In this document: piece by piece, positions 34,368-46,432 of the stretch
Layout: each line of letters opens with the position of its first letter
How positions within the stretch are numbered: position 1 is the stretch's first letter
NCBI GenBank assembly: GCA_964019165.1
Contig: OZ025269.1
Coordinates: 21,246,516 to 21,310,515 of the forward strand
Length of the DNA stretch: 64,000 nucleotides
Source: Mastigias papua
Lineage: Eukaryota; Cnidaria; Scyphozoa; Rhizostomeae; Mastigiidae
Direction: 5' to 3'
Position numbers and translations under genes: made by a program
Notes under the pieces: model-generated
Database searches by the model: none
What the model was told of the DNA's origin: nothing
What the model saw: the letters and a program-made list of their open reading frames with translations, nothing else

Positions 34368-34439
34368 TCATTGTTTGTTGCTACAAATTTGTTTCGTATG
34401 ATCATAACATGATCACACTCATCAGGCAAGTTACAATGA
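34368..34439 (-). ncRNA. Hammerhead ribozyme, type I, minus-strand copy
   Basis: Exact mirror of the plus-strand ribozyme at 34461-34532. All conserved core residues are identical because the arms are perfect inverted copies. The predicted cleavage site lies between minus-strand bases 34382 and 34381. Confidence 0.85.
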
Positions 34440-34460
34440 ATAGTTACATTGGTCAGTGTT

Positions 34461-34532
34461 TCATTGTAACTTGCCTGATGAGTGTGATCATGTTATGATC
34501 ATACGAAACAAATTTGTAGCAACAAACAATGA
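34461..34532 (+). ncRNA. Hammerhead ribozyme, type I, plus-strand copy
   Basis: A self-cleaving RNA motif read directly from the sequence. Stem I: 5' strand TCATTG-TAAC-TTGC (34461-34474) pairs with 3' strand GCAA-CAAA-CAATGA (34519-34532), giving 4 bp and 6 bp flanking an internal loop, as expected for the loop I-loop II contact. Core CTGATGA at 34475-34481. Stem II: GTGTGATCAT (34482-34491) pairs with ATGATCATAC (34495-34504), 10 bp with one G-U and a GTT loop. Core GAAA at 34505-34508. Stem III is minimal: AC (34508-34509) with GT (34516-34517). The cleavage triplet is GTA, cutting after 34518. Very short stem III is the hallmark of Penelope-like/retrozyme hammerheads. Cleavage itself is inferred. 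Confidence 0.88.
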
Positions 34533-34560
34533 GTTTCTTTGTTTCAAAGTCTTGATACAA

Positions 34561-34680
<120 letters not shown>

Positions 34681-34855
34681 AAATATAAATATATTTCATA
34701 TATATATTTCATATTTCATATATTATAGGAGGGTCACCCTTCAGCAATGAGGCTGATTTTCAAGGGCCCTCCACTTAACTACTAACAATAAATTTAACAA
34801 GCAATTAAAAGTAAAAGATACTACATAAAACCCTATTACAACTAATTGTTAAGAT
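34681..34855 (-). mobile_element. CR1-like LINE 3' terminus (hairpin and ATGAAAT tail)
   Basis: On the minus strand, GAGGGCCCTTGAAAATCAGC...GCTGAAGGGTGACCCTC forms the 3' stem typical of CR1-like LINEs, followed by an (ATGAAAT)n tail. The related LINE at 54440-55505 ends with a similar GAGGGCCCC...GCTGAAGG...GCCCTC stem. It is continuous with the LINE body at 36152 and above once the hAT element is removed. Confidence 0.8.
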
Positions 34856-36151
34856 CGGTGGCGTAGCGTCAGGGTATTCAAGGTATTCAGTGAATACCCT
34901 ACAATTTCCAGAAAAAATAATAATCTGCATTATGTTGCGATAACGGTCCTATTTCTCAAATGCTCAGTCAAATGGCAAATTTAACTCCTTTCAACGTGCT
35001 TACCTGCCTTGATATTCAAGCTGTGTAAGTGTGCAGACGTGTATCGCTTGGAAGCAAGCAGATTTGTGAAGATAATGCAGAAGACCGAACAGCAACTTCA
35101 TGTTAAACAGAGGTTCGTGACGAATACGCCGTGAATACCCGGTAGGGTGTTTCCACCAATCAAAATGCTCCATTTCTTGAATAAGTTTTTCCCTAATGAT
35201 CGAAAACAATCTCAAAATACGCTGAGAACTGGCCAGCGTCCAGCCTCATACTTCCAAAACCTCACATAGAGGCTAATAAACAGTGAGCTTGAGTACTTGG
35301 AGTGGCAGAGTTGTTACCGAATACGAAGTAAATATGACACGTGAAATTTGTAATAGGAGAGTTGAAGGACTGACTTTTTAGCAAGAAAGTTCAGACTAGA
35401 TGTAAATTATGTCATTTGGTAGCAGCAGCAAGAAAGACAAGTGAAAGGTAGGTAGCTCGTAGAGGCTCAGTCGCACGTAGGCCAAATTCCTCAATGTCTC
35501 ATTCTGCGGTGTTAGGAGGAGCCTATATCTGTTTTAGTTTGGTTAACATTATAACGATAGACCTCAAACATTCCCCTATATTTCTAAACGTATGTAAGTT
35601 CCCTGGCTTAGTCTCTTTCTATTTACACAATGCGTGCTGCTAGATTTGCACAATCCATCAGTATGCAGAGTCATGTGATTTTTTCCTATCAACATTCTGA
35701 CTTATTAGTCATTCTCTGCTATTGTAAAGTGTGTTCTTTTGCTAAGGCTTCGAGAACCTTCTAGGCTTTGTTGTTATAGGCCCTGTTCATGATTTGCTAG
35801 ATGGATTTAACTTGACTATGGGGGAATAAGCGGTGGGTGATATCGTCACATCGCTGATTCAAAATTCATTTTCAAAATTATCACTTGTTGAAAAAAGAGG
35901 ATTATCGATAAGGGGAGGCCGAAGCCTTGCAATAACATCACATAGCTTAGCTTAGATACAATGTCTAGTATTTAATTTTCGGTTCCTGTCTGTTATGTGA
36001 CCTTGACCAAACGGATGAATACAGGGCAGGAGATTGAATTTTGTACTAGATATTTATGCTCATAGCAATAAATGCTACGGGACATTAACTAGCCACACCC
36101 AGCCACACCCTATGATAGAATACCCAGTTGAAAAGTCACGCTACGCCACTG
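34856..36151. mobile_element. hAT-type non-autonomous element with 8-bp duplication
   Basis: 1,296 bp. Left end CGGTGGCGTAGCGTCAGGGT, right end (reverse complement) CAGTGGCGTAGCGTGACTTT. The first 14 bases match apart from one change, and CAGTGGCGTAGC is a classic hAT terminus. The 8-bp target duplication GTTAAGAT is exact at 34848-34855 and 36152-36159. The element interrupts the 3' UTR of the minus-strand LINE. No transposase was recognised inside; a GGTATTCA...TGAATACC hairpin lies near the left end. Confidence 0.9.
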
Positions 36152-36159
36152 GTTAAGAT

Positions 36160-39046
36160 AAAGAATAGTTAAAGAAAAAAGTAAAAATCCTGATTGGAGT
36201 TTTTATTAATGAGAAGCCGTTGCTTAAAAACTGGAAGGGAGGTTGCCTGTTTGATCTCAAAAGCAAGGTTATTCCATAATTTGGCTCCGAGGTAGGAAAA
36301 CCGTTTCTGACCATTCAAAGAAGTGCTCATTGGAAGCCTCAGATCCGTAGCAGTATTTCTCAAGTCTCGTGAGCTGCATTCAGAGTTTCTTTGAAAGAGT
36401 TTGCCTATATATTGAGGAGCCTGATTATTTAATGACTTAAAAACTAACTGCTGTGATTCGAAAGAGATCAAGTCAGCTATGGTCATCCAATCTAAGCTCC
36501 TAATAAGTGGGCTACTAGGTGCATCAAAGGCGCTGTTTGTCAGTATTCTAGCAGCTCTATTTTGCAGTTTTTGCAGTTGTAACAGTGTGCTCGAGCCACA
36601 GCATCCCTACATAGAGCAGCAATAACGAAAGTAGGGTTCAACTATGCTTAGGTAAAGTGACCTTAAAGAAGACGCAGGGAGAAATTTCTTAGCGTGCTTC
36701 AAAAGTCCCAGTGCCTTTGATACCTTCGAAGAGATTGCCTTAATTTGATCCTTCCAATCTAGGCTATCATCAACTTGCACTCCTAAGTATTTAAGTTTTT
36801 GCACCGCATCTAGGTCATTTCCTCTAATATTTAAGCAGAGATTACCCCCTGCCGTCTTAAGTTTTTGATGCTTAGGTTTTGTGCAGATAAGGATCGACTG
36901 AGTTTTCGACACATTTAAGGATAGCTTGTTTCCTTGCATCCATGAATCAAGGCGTCTGAGATCATCATTGATGGTCTCATTAAGCTGAGAAATGTCCTGA
37001 GATTTTAAGGCAAGGCTTGTGACATCAGCGTACATGGAGACAGTGGAGGCCTTAACAACCTGTGGAAGATCATTTATGTAAATTAAAAATAGTAGTGGCC
37101 CTAAACAAGATCCTTGTGGAACACCGACATCAATGTTGCCGATATTAGAGTCGAAGCCTTCAACTCTACAGTACTGTTTACGATTGAAAAGATAAGACTT
37201 GAACCACAACAGCTCATTCAGTTGGAGACCATAATGCTCTAATTTATGACATAGTATGGCATGATCCACTGTGTCAAATGCTTTTTAAGATCTATGAAAA
37301 CTGTCCCAGAGATGCAGGCCTTTATCCATTCCCATATACCACTTATCGGTCTTTTTTATTAGACAGCTCACCGTTGAATGGAACTTTCTATAGGCTGATT
37401 GACACCAATATATTAGATTGTTTATGTTAAGGTAGTTGTAAAGCTGGTCAAAAATTAGGTTCTCAAACAGCCTGGCAACCACTGGGAGAACTGAAATAGG
37501 CCGGTAGTTTTCTTTGCATGCCCTGTCACCCTCGCTAAAAACTGGTGTGATCCTGGCAGTTTTCCACTTGTCAGGGAACAGATATGATTCAATAGAGGTG
37601 TTAAACAGGAGAACAAGGGAGGTTTTGATGTAAGGAAAGACCAGTTTCAAGAAGTAGCTGGAAATGTTATCATTCCCAAAACTTTTTGACACTTTAATTT
37701 TACCAAGCGCTTCTCCAACGTGCTCTACCTGTATTGAATTGAAAGCAAAAGCAATTTTTAGTGGATTGACATCATAGTCACCTGAAAGTGGAGGATTTGG
37801 AGATTTATTAATTTTTCCTGCAAGATCTCTAGCAACAGAGCAGAAGTATTTGTTCATAACATTAGAGATCTCATTCTTGGCGAAAATTTCAGTACCCTTG
37901 TCACTTATCAGATCAATATTGGTAGACTTAGATCTCTTATTTAAAGATCCTTCCATGTTACCCTGAAACTTGATAATTTTTTCCTAAAAATACTGTTTCT
38001 TGAGATTAATATTGAGTTGATTTACCCTGTTTCGAATTTTTCTATAGGACTCCATGAGGGAAGAAAAAATGTGTTTAACTGCTGCTTTTTCAGTTTATCT
38101 CGCTTCTTCATTAGCCCCTTAAGATCCTTGTTTATCCATGGACAGTATTTCTCAGAAACCCGCATTGAGTTAATTGGAGCATGCTTGTCTATGATCATGG
38201 AAAAATGTTTAGACCAGTCATCCACAAGCACATTTATGTCGACAGGTCTGCTAACTACCCCATCCCAGTGTATTCAAGACACATCTGCGAGAAAAAGAGT
38301 TTCATCGAAGTTTTTCATGGACCTTGTTTTGATAACTTTGTGATCTTACCTACGTGCTCCATTCAACTTCCTAAGACAATAAACTAGATAATGATCACTC
38401 ATAGAGACTTGCAGTACCCCCAAATCAACAATATGTTAAGGAGAAGTTGTAGCAATGTGATCAATGAGTGTGGAAGCTGTTAAACTGACCCTTGTAGGCT
38501 CTTGAATAAGCTGCTTGAAGCTTAATAGATCGTATACTTCACTCATATGGCGACCATCATTTTCGATAGGTTGATTCTCTATCCTTTTGGTTAAGTCACA
38601 ATTTGTATCACCTAGTAGAATTATTTCTTTACCCTCCTTATCAAGGAAGGAAAGAGCAGTTTCTAACTTCTCAAATGTCCTTATTGGATCACTGGGAAGT
38701 CTATACCAAGCCAGAACAAAAAAGGAGCTGCACTTCTGGGGCATAATTTCAATACAAATTGACTCTAAGTCTTCGATGGGAACAGCCATCCGTCGATTAA
38801 ATCTGATGGAATCCCTAATATAAATAGAGACCCCGCCACCCCTTGCAGAGCGCTCCAATCGCTCCTCTTGGTAACTTCTAATGGCTGTCAATTCAACAGG
38901 GTAACCTGGATCAATTTTAGTTTCATTAAGGGCCATAATATGAACCTCAAGGGTGTTCACCAGTAACTGAATCTCATCCAGGTGACTACGTATACCATTA
39001 ACGTTCGTCGTATGAAAATGAGCTGCCATTAGACATACGACGAATA
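36160..39046 (-). pseudogene. Long CR1-like LINE: endonuclease, RT and C-terminal region with several stops
   Basis: Starts at ATG 39029. Endonuclease (39029-38436): NVNGIRSHLDEIQLLVN, IMALNETKID, RSARGGGVSIYIRDS, EIILLGDTNCDLTKR, STLIDHIATTSP, then a stop, then SMSDHYLVYCLRKLNGA. Linker (38231-38022): HAPINSMRVSEKYCPWINKD. RT (37956-36607): NKYFCSVARDLAGKIN, IKVSKSFGNDNISSYFLKL, FPDKWKTARITPVF, NYRPISVLPVVARLFENLIF, CQSAYRKFHST, a compensated +1/-1 frameshift around FIDLKKAFDTVDH (37270-37310), VGVPQGSCLGPLLFLIYIND, SMYADVTSLAL (catalytic YADD reads YADV), LKYLGVQVDDSLDWKDQIKA, EPYFRYCCS, TGG to TAG stop at 36607-36609, then QKLQNRAARIL, FSYLGAKLWNNLAFEIKQAT and FKQRLLINKN to a stop at 36169. 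Nearly full length but inactive: the catalytic Asp is lost and at least four stops plus frameshifts are present. Confidence 0.9.
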
Positions 39047-39199
39047 GAGCCTCACAAGGAATTTAATGAAAAACTTAAAAAGCATTTTAAGTGACGTAAT
39101 ACTCATGGCACAACAATCATTATCTTCTCTCGATGTCGTTCTTTTAAGATGTTTTCAATGTTTTTAATATTTTTAATGTAATACTTTCTCTCTTAACTT
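39047..39199 (-). repeat. Right arm of the inverted repeat bounding the composite block
   Basis: Reverse complement of 33984-34137. It ends 18 bp upstream of the LINE start codon, so it is either the LINE 5' UTR or older flanking sequence. It contains TTACGTCA (on the opposite strand TGACGTAA). Confidence 0.75.
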
Positions 39200-39920
39200 C
39201 ATTTAGGGTATAGGACACAGGACACACAGTAACAACAGCAATATTGTAAGTGTTGAAGTGTTTATCCTGTATAAATATGTGTTGTTATTTATTTATTATT
39301 AATTATTTATTTATTATTTATTTATAGATAGTCGCGCTGTTTTTTAATATCTTCTGATTTCATGTGCCATAGAATTGACGTTTTCTTGTCAAGTGATGTG
39401 AGTTAAATCTATTCAAATTTAATCTTGACATTAAAGAACATTAGAAGAGCATCATTTGTACGCACTGTGATGCTCATCCATATTGATTTTGCCAAATTGA
39501 CCCCCTCTCGTTTTATTCCTCATTCTAGAAATTCAAAAGTCTAATACGCTTCTCCGAGGACGTATAAGAGATGCTTAAGTCTATATAGAAGTTAATCTTC
39601 ACGTGCATTCCTTTTAAATCCAATGTTTGATCATCTCTTTGAAAGCTAATCGTGTTGGCCCAATTTTCACACTATGATCCAGGGTATTCCTGAGGTAATT
39701 CCCCTAAAAGACAGTGACTTTTGGTCAAAGCTCTCTTTATTTTTTTTTGATAGCTTGCAAAGATTCTTTATACATACTATGTTCATTCCAAAATACTTAC
39801 TGATCAGAAAATATATAATGGACTCAAATATTTGGACCTTTTTAAACTAACCTCCAAAGAAACCTGAGCAAAGTTTTATGCTGTTTTGTCAAACATAATA
39901 ACAGGTAGCCCGATTTTCTT
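39200..39920. other. Non-coding spacer with (TTTA)n tract
   Basis: A TTTATTTATTATTAATTATTTATTTATTATTTATTT microsatellite-like tract occupies about 39287-39326. No other feature recognised. Confidence 0.5.
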
Positions 39921-39924
39921 CTAC

Positions 39925-40234
39925 TATCTTATAACTCGGTCCTGGGTAAGACATTAAACTGCACCCTGGGGTGTCCTTGAGCAAGACTAGTACCCTATTA
40001 GCTCCCCATACCAGGGTTATGGTGAAGCTGTTGGCAGCAGGACAGCGGATTTTGCGAAAGGCTAGATGGATGCAATCCTTCAGAAGGTTTTCGTAAACTA
40101 TCACTGGCGTAAGTACAGTTCAACTGGAAAAACGGTAGGGATAAACTGCCTAGTTAGTTGGCACTGCGAGCAAAGAAAGAGCCTTGGGGTCCCTACTTTG
40201 TTTATCTTTATCACCCCTGACTACTCTCCATGAA
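39925..40234 (+). mobile_element. RTE-like LINE 5' leader
   Basis: GGTCCTGGGTAAGACATTAA...TGTCCTTGAGCAAGACTAG...AGCTCCCCATACCAGGGTTA precedes the LINE coding region. The same signature (GTCCTGGGTATGACATTAAA, CCTTGGGCAAGGTGTAGCAC, CCTCCCATACTGGGTTACG) recurs at 60690-60850 without a LINE body. It is best read as the 5' untranslated region of this LINE group. Confidence 0.6.
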
Positions 40235-43200
40235 ATGATAAAAAGAAGCGATATCTCGTGCATCATCGGTCGTCGCGTGGTTCACCAAGAGCCGCGTTGT
40301 CCAGTGGGTAACCAGGCTGGCAATGAAAAGTATGTGACTGGAAAGCAACTAAGAAGCAAATTTAGAATTGGAACCTGGAACGTTAGGAAGTTGAAAGAAT
40401 TAGGCAAACTTAATACAATATGTCGTGAAATGGATAGAAATAACATAGACATTCTCGGTGTAAGTGAAACTAATTGGAGTAACAATGGCAGTTTTAAAAC
40501 TCAAGACAATAAATTGGTAATATTTTCTGGGAAAGATGAAGGCAGTGGTTACAGTCATGGGGTTGCTGTAATTGTATCAAAAGAAACCAGCAGAGCATTA
40601 TTGGGTTACAGCCCGATTTCAGATAGAGTGCTAAAAGTTAGATTCCAAGGTAAACCGCATAATATCAGTATCATTCAATGCTATGCGCCTACAGGCAATG
40701 TGAGCGATGAAGAAATGGAAGAATTTTACAATACACTACAAGAAACTATTGACAGCATTCCAAATAGAGATGTAAAGATCATATCTGGTGATTTCAATGC
40801 TAAGGTTGGAAAACAAATCAGAAATAGTGAATGCAATGGGAAGTTTGGATTAGGTGAAGAAAATCAAAGAGGAACAGACCTTCTTGAATTTTGCAGAAGT
40901 AATAACTTTGTCATAGCCAATACACTTTTTGAACACCATCTGAGACATCTGTACACTTGGATATCCCCAGATAGAAACACACGCAATCAAATTGATTATA
41001 TTATCATAAATCAAAAATGGAAAGCTAGTTTAAAGAATGCAAGACCAAGACCAGGTGCTGATTGTAACTCCGACCATCAGCTCCTTATAGTTGACATACA
41101 GTTCAGACTAAAGAAACTACCAGTTTCTGAAACACCTCTAAAGCTAGATTATAATTCTATCGATGAAGCATACCGAGTAAAAATCTCTAACTCTTTTGAG
41201 GCTCTATTAGTGGCTGAGGAGGAGAAATCACCAAACGAGCTCTGGGAAGATGGGAAAAAAATAATCTTAAGCGTAGCCAAAAGTAACATTCTCAAGAAAA
41301 AGAAAAAGAAGAAACAATGGATTTCGAATGAAACATTAAGAGAAGTTGAAAAAGAAGACTATTGAAAGTTAAAGGCATCAATAACGAAGTTGATAAGGCG
41401 AAGTATAGAATTCAAAATGCAACAATTCAAAAAATCATGAGAAAAGACAAGGATAAATTCATAAATGAACAATGTCAGCGAATAGAAGAGAAATTTATCA
41501 CCAACTCTGTCAAGGACCTCTATGCGGGAGTAAAGAGTTTGACGAGCAAATTCAGACCTAGCATTGACACTGTGAAAGACGATGATGGAACTATTCTTTG
41601 TGAAAGTAAAGAAGTGAAAAGACGATGGCAGGACTATTGCACTAAATTATATCAGAAAAATTGTGACATAGATGGCTCACAACTCCCATCCTTTGTTGAC
41701 CCAAAAGAAGAACCACCTCCATTGTACTCAGAAGTCGACAAGGCAGTTAAGGAACTCGAGAATGGAAAAAGTCCTGGTGTTGATGAAATTGTGGCTGAAT
41801 TAGTTAAAATGGTGGGGATCATATGGTAGATTACTTTTACAAACTCTGCACATTGATTTGGAACAGAAAAGAATGGCCAGATAACTGGGTAAAGCCTATT
41901 TTTGTGCCAATACCAAAGAAAGGTGACATTCAGCAATGTAGTAAAAACCGAACCATAGCACTTATCTGTCACTGTAGTAAATTTATCCTTAAAATCATAG
42001 CAGGAAGAATGAAATTCAAGATCAATGAGGAAGTTAATGAAGTGCAAGCAGGCTTTAGACCAGAAACTGGGACGCGAAACCAAATTCTGAATCTCAAAAT
42101 GATTATAGAGAAAAACCGAGAGTATGGAAAGAACGTATTTTTGTGTTTTATTGATTACAGGAAGGCCTTTGATATGGTCTCTCATAGTGTACTCTGGAGC
42201 GTAATGGCCAGTATGGGATACCCAGCCCACATTATTGACTTAATTAAGCAGCTTTATGGACAACAGAAAGCAGCAGTCAGAACATCTCATGGCCTAACAG
42301 ACTGGTTTACAGTTGAGCAAGGTGTTCGCCAGGGATGCATTCTTTCCCCACATCTCTTCAACATCTATTCGGAACAAATAATGAGAAATGCACTGGATGG
42401 TTTTGTTGGTAGCGTCAAGGTCGGTGGTAGAAGTATTTCTAATTTGAGATATGCAGATGATGTAGTGTTGATAGCCAATAGCATGGATGAATTACAGGAT
42501 TTGGTTAATAGAGTCAAAGAGTCAAGTTTGCAGTTTGGACTGGCATTAAATTCAAATAAAACAAAAGTTATGAAAATAGTTAAGAACAACCAGAACACGA
42601 AAGATGCAGACCACATTATAGTTGATAATAATGAAATAATTGAAAATGTAAAAGAGTTTGTGTACCTCGGAACGCTGATCACCAATAATTATGATGACAC
42701 TAAAGAAATCCGCCGAAGGTTATGTATAGCAAAAAGTGCAATGGTCTCCTTAACAAACATATGGAAAGACAAAAGTATTACTATTACTACAAAGAAAAGG
42801 CTGCTACACACATTAGTTTTTAGCATAGCCAGTTACGGTTCAGAATGTTAGGTATTGAAAAATATGGACAAGAAGAAGATTGAAGTTTTTGAATTATGGT
42901 GCTATCGTCGTTTATTGCGCATAAGTTGGACTGACAAGAAAACTAATGACTGGGTTCTCAATAAGATGAATGTAAGCAGGAGACTGCTAGCAACTATTAA
43001 TTGTAGAAAAATGGCTTTCATTGGGCACATACTAAGGGGAAAAGACATAACCAGTGACTTATTACTAGGAATGGTTTATGGCACAAGAGGGAGAGGACGG
43101 CCAAAAGTTAGATTTAGTGACAGTATCAAAGAGATTTCTGGTGGAAGAAGTATGACTCAGCTGTACAGGATGGCACAGGATAGAAGGAAATGGAGAGCCA

Positions 43201-43245
43201 CTGCGGTTTATTTTGAACCTCCCGTTATATGATGATGATTATCTT
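40235..43245 (+). pseudogene. Nearly complete RTE-like LINE (endonuclease + reverse transcriptase)
   Basis: Endonuclease (40235-41365): FRIGTWNVRKLKELGKLN, NNIDILGVSETNWSNNG, GYSHGVAVIVSKE, IIQCYAPTGNVSDEEMEEFY, VKIISGDFNAKVGKQ, LYTWISPDRNTRNQIDYIII and GADCNSDHQLLIVDIQF, so the catalytic WN, E, GDFN, and SDH motifs are present. A 1-base frameshift at about 41361 leads into the linker (to 41829; RRWQDYCTKLYQKN, LENGKSPGVDEIVAELVKM). A second 1-base shift near 41815 leads into RT (41823-42851): FVPIPKKGDIQQCSKNRTIA, VNEVQAGFRPETGTRNQI, FLCFIDYRKAFDMVSHS, GVRQGCILSPHLFNIYSEQI, LRYADDVVLIANSMDEL (YADD intact). A TAG at 42849-42851 precedes VLKNMDKKKIEVFELWCYRR, LLRISWTDKKTNDWVLNKMN, GRGRPKVRFSDSIKE and WRATAVYFEPPVI. 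It ends with a TGATGATGATT tail at 43232. BovB/RTE-like by motif order. Only two frameshifts and one stop: recently inactivated. Confidence 0.92.
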
Positions 43246-44124
43246 ATAACTCTTGCTTTGGGGGCCTGAATTGCCTCATCAATAGCGTCAAATGTTGTCC
43301 CTCTAATTCTTTCATCCACTTTGATGGGCAAAAGGAAGTAGCATTATGCTAAGCCACGTGAATGGGTTGAATGCGTAATCAGACGGATTTACTTCCCGGC
43401 ACGGATCTAGCCAAAAATCTGACTTATGCTAAAATGGCGTGGTCAATAATTTAGGGCGTACCCATAAATGCAAGGTTGTGAAGAGATAATCTTAAATGAA
43501 GTATACTTTTTCTATGCATTTTAGCTCTAAAATTGTGTTGAATATCTTTGTCATACTGGCATAGCATGTGATAAAAGGAATTCTGGGTTGTATTATTGTA
43601 GAATATGCAAAAAATAGTACCTGGTAATTGGATGAGGGTCTTAAATGCTTCACTTCTTACTGCTTTTGATCAAGAATCAACAGCATTGATACTAAACTCT
43701 GCAAAACACAGGTATATTACTAACCAGTACAAAGTTCTATAAAGACATGACGTTCTTCCAATCTAGATATAAACATAATAGTTTACTATATTAGTTATTA
43801 ATTTTACTTGCTCCATCAAATAAAATCCAAATCCAAATCACACGAGGGAACAACATTAACGTTTAAGAACTTTAACTTGCAATGCAAAAAAGCTGTAGTC
43901 AATTAATTTTGTGTCATGGTAAAAGCAGTATTCAATTTTACAGGTATGTTTGCAGCACTTTTATAAGCTTGGCCACAGACATCAATGAGGTTCCCTGTAA
44001 CACTTGACTTCCTAGCTATGATCCCTTAGATGGGGCTATGATGCAAAGTAGGTATGCCAACACTATCATACTGCTTTGTACCATTTGCAAATAATCGAAA
44101 TGTACAAAGAAATATTTAATGACT
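43246..44124. other. Non-coding spacer
   Basis: No recognisable feature. Confidence 0.4.
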
Positions 44125-44127
44125 TAA

Positions 44128-44776
44128 GAGGTATGTCATTTATACCTCTGGGTACCGGGGCAGTTGGAATGTAGAAAATAGTCAAAAGTTTTATGCCCTT
44201 GCCAATTTTGTTCAAAATTTTCATTCACCGTTGAGAAATAAGTAAAGCATTTTACACCCCAGTTGCGATCTACCCGTAGCTGTAAAGATTTCAGTGTAGA
44301 CTTGTAATTAAAATAGTTGTTGCCACTGTTACCTCCTTGAAAAGGTCACATGTTGAAAATATGTTCAGCAAAATTACAGACTGGGAAATACTACAAGGAA
44401 AACATTTCTACGGGAGGAAATATCATTCTTTGTGAGAAAAATTGTCGTGAAAAGTTGACTTATACTTGAAACTTCATTTGGACAAACCGTTGTGATGAAT
44501 TCTAATCAGAGCATTGCAACAAGACAGTATACCACAGAAAATTTAAATCAGAGAAAAACTGCTATTGGAGAAACTTTGAAAATTAGATACGTATAAAATC
44601 AGTGATCAATAGACTTCTACAAATCATTGAACTGATTTTCTTCAGATTTTTTGAGGATTCACATCCCTCAAAAAATCTCCACAGTGTTCCATGCCCCCCA
44701 AACGTCCATGAAAAGTGTTCATACCCTCACCAATTCTTACCCGTCCCGGTACCCAGAGTTGTAACTGACTGACCCC
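44128..44776. mobile_element. Harbinger-type MITE with TAA duplication
   Basis: 649 bp. Left GAGGTATGTCATTTATACCT and right (reverse complement) GGGGTCAGTCAGTTACAACT, both continuing into the identical CTGGGTACCGGG. About 26 of the first 32 positions match. TAA flanks both ends (44125-44127 and 44777-44779), a TWA-type duplication. No coding capacity. Confidence 0.7.
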
Positions 44777-44959
44777 TAAGACCTTATACTTTTCCTGACT
44801 AGACTTAAATTATTTGCTCTGGAAGTCTCAGAAACTGGGAACTGCAGAACAGTCCCGTAATGGGGAAGCATAAATGTCCTGGATAACTGCCTTTCCTTGT
44901 TTGTGATAATATCATGCAGAAAAGTCTTTGTCTCAGAGAGAAGCTTTTCTTTTTCGATT

Positions 44960-45358
44960 ACACTCTTTTTTATAAGATTAATTTTATAAGAACACCAGTC
45001 TCAAAATTGATCTTAGAGAAGTTAGGAATGAAGTAAGAAGAAGCTGAGGCTGAAGCACTGTCGTAAAATGTATTTTTGGACAACGATGCATGCGCTTTCC
45101 AATAGTACATTGATATGAAATGTCATTTCCTCGTTACCCTGCGGAGAAGTGAGGGCTTTGCCCCTTCTCTTCTTTCTCCTCATTGAAAATAATACCTATT
45201 TCATAAACATAATGCTGTTTTCTATGTTGTCTTTTAACTAAATTGCCTACATCCCATTAATTTCATAACAAATTGAGAACAAATCAGCCTCAACATTTTG
45301 GAAAATTTAAGAACAGCGAGCCTGAACTTCAATTTTACTGGTTCTTATAAAAAGAGAG
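44960..45358. mobile_element. T-rich inverted-repeat MITE-like element
   Basis: The left end CTCTTTTTTATAAGATTAAT and right end (reverse complement) ACTCTCTTTTTATAAGAACC share TTTTTATAAGA. Subterminal motifs AACACCAGTCTCAAAATTGA and ACCAGTAAAATTGAAGTTCA are also related. The same start (TTTTTTATAAGAAA) is seen at 49080-49430 and 7694. Target duplication not resolved. Confidence 0.45.
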
Positions 45359-45359
45359 T

Positions 45360-45975
45360 TTAATTGCAAAGCTTCTTCTTTTAAAAGCCGTGTTATATTT
45401 GAAAGGACTGAACAAGCAGTATTGGCCATTGTGGGAAAATTTGTCAAACTTAGTAAAGCCCTGAATAAAGACCCAATGAATGCATACAAATATTATGTCC
45501 CTAGGCAAAAAAGCAAATGAGATTATGACGGTGACTTCTATTTCTGTCAGTTACAAATTAGCTATGTCAAGCAGATAATGTAATGTCTGAAAGATTATTT
45601 TGAACACCAATACTAGAGACGGATGCTCTCTTTCTCACTTCAGAAAGAGCTCCTCAAAGCGGTGTTGCATATTGCCTTTTCAGCCTGTGAATTTAGTTCC
45701 ACTTATTATTCATTACATTTTTAGCAGTAGCCAGAGTCAAATTTGATTCGATGCTCAATTTTCAGCAGAAGTCAGCTCTGGTTTTGATTGGGTAGATTTG
45801 AACTTGACTACAGCTCCCGCCAGAGCTGCTGCTGTTCAGAATGACCCATGAAAGGCAAGATACCAATCCCATTGGTAATTTCGGTTTACCCTTGACTACA
45901 GAGTCGAGAGGGAAGGACGGTGTGTTTACTTAGACTTTCGAATAATTGGTACATGAAGAAATGTGCTTTACATGG
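45360..45975. other. Non-coding spacer
   Basis: Near 45725-45850 there are loose matches to the dispersed CTAGTG...CCGCCAGA repeat family of 4575/7035. Nothing else recognised. Confidence 0.35.
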
Positions 45976-46235
45976 TATTTGCCTCTCCATATCAGACAGT
46001 CCAAGGACATAACTATTTTTAAGAAGGCATTAAAAACTCATTTTTTTGGGCAAGCATTTAAGTTTTAAATATCTTTTTTTTCATTGTAAGTACTTTAATT
46101 TTTAGAAAGATTTTGTAATTCTAAGTTATTTTGATTATTTTTTGATTTGATGTAATGCTTTACTTCTATTACTTGTATTTATAAATTGTATGCGCCGCAG
46201 AGTATTTTATAATATAGGGGCGCATTATAAAATCA
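45976..46235 (+). pseudogene. L2-like LINE 3' end: last 30 codons and 3' stem
   Basis: The frame YLPLHIRQSKDITIFKKALK followed by THFFGQAFKF and TAA (46066-46068) is the conserved C-terminal tail (LPxxIRxSxxxxxFKxxLKxxLF) of L2/CR1 LINEs. The 3' UTR ends with GCGCCGCAGAGTATTTTATA...AGGGGCGCATTATAAA, the GCGCC...GGCGC stem followed by TATAAA seen at many L2-type LINE ends. Severely 5' truncated. Too short and ATG-less to show up as an ordinary gene. Confidence 0.75.
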
Positions 46236-46432
46236 ATTATGTATATATGTATATATATTTTGAACCAACGTTATATAACATGAGGCATAGTTATGTATGC
46301 GGGGATATTCATTACGTCACAAATGTAAAATCTGACTTCAGCTCAAGCTCATTTCACTGTAGTCTGGATACGCGCCTGACTTCTATACCAAAAGTCTATT
46401 TTCACAGCCAGCGTCGGAGTGGAAGCATTACC
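46236..46432 (+). promoter_or_regulatory. Possible host promoter region with CRE-like site
   Basis: Contains TTACGTCA (46313-46320) and turns GC-richer toward a Kozak-like ATG at 46433. The call depends on the exon hypothesis in the next entry. Confidence 0.2.
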
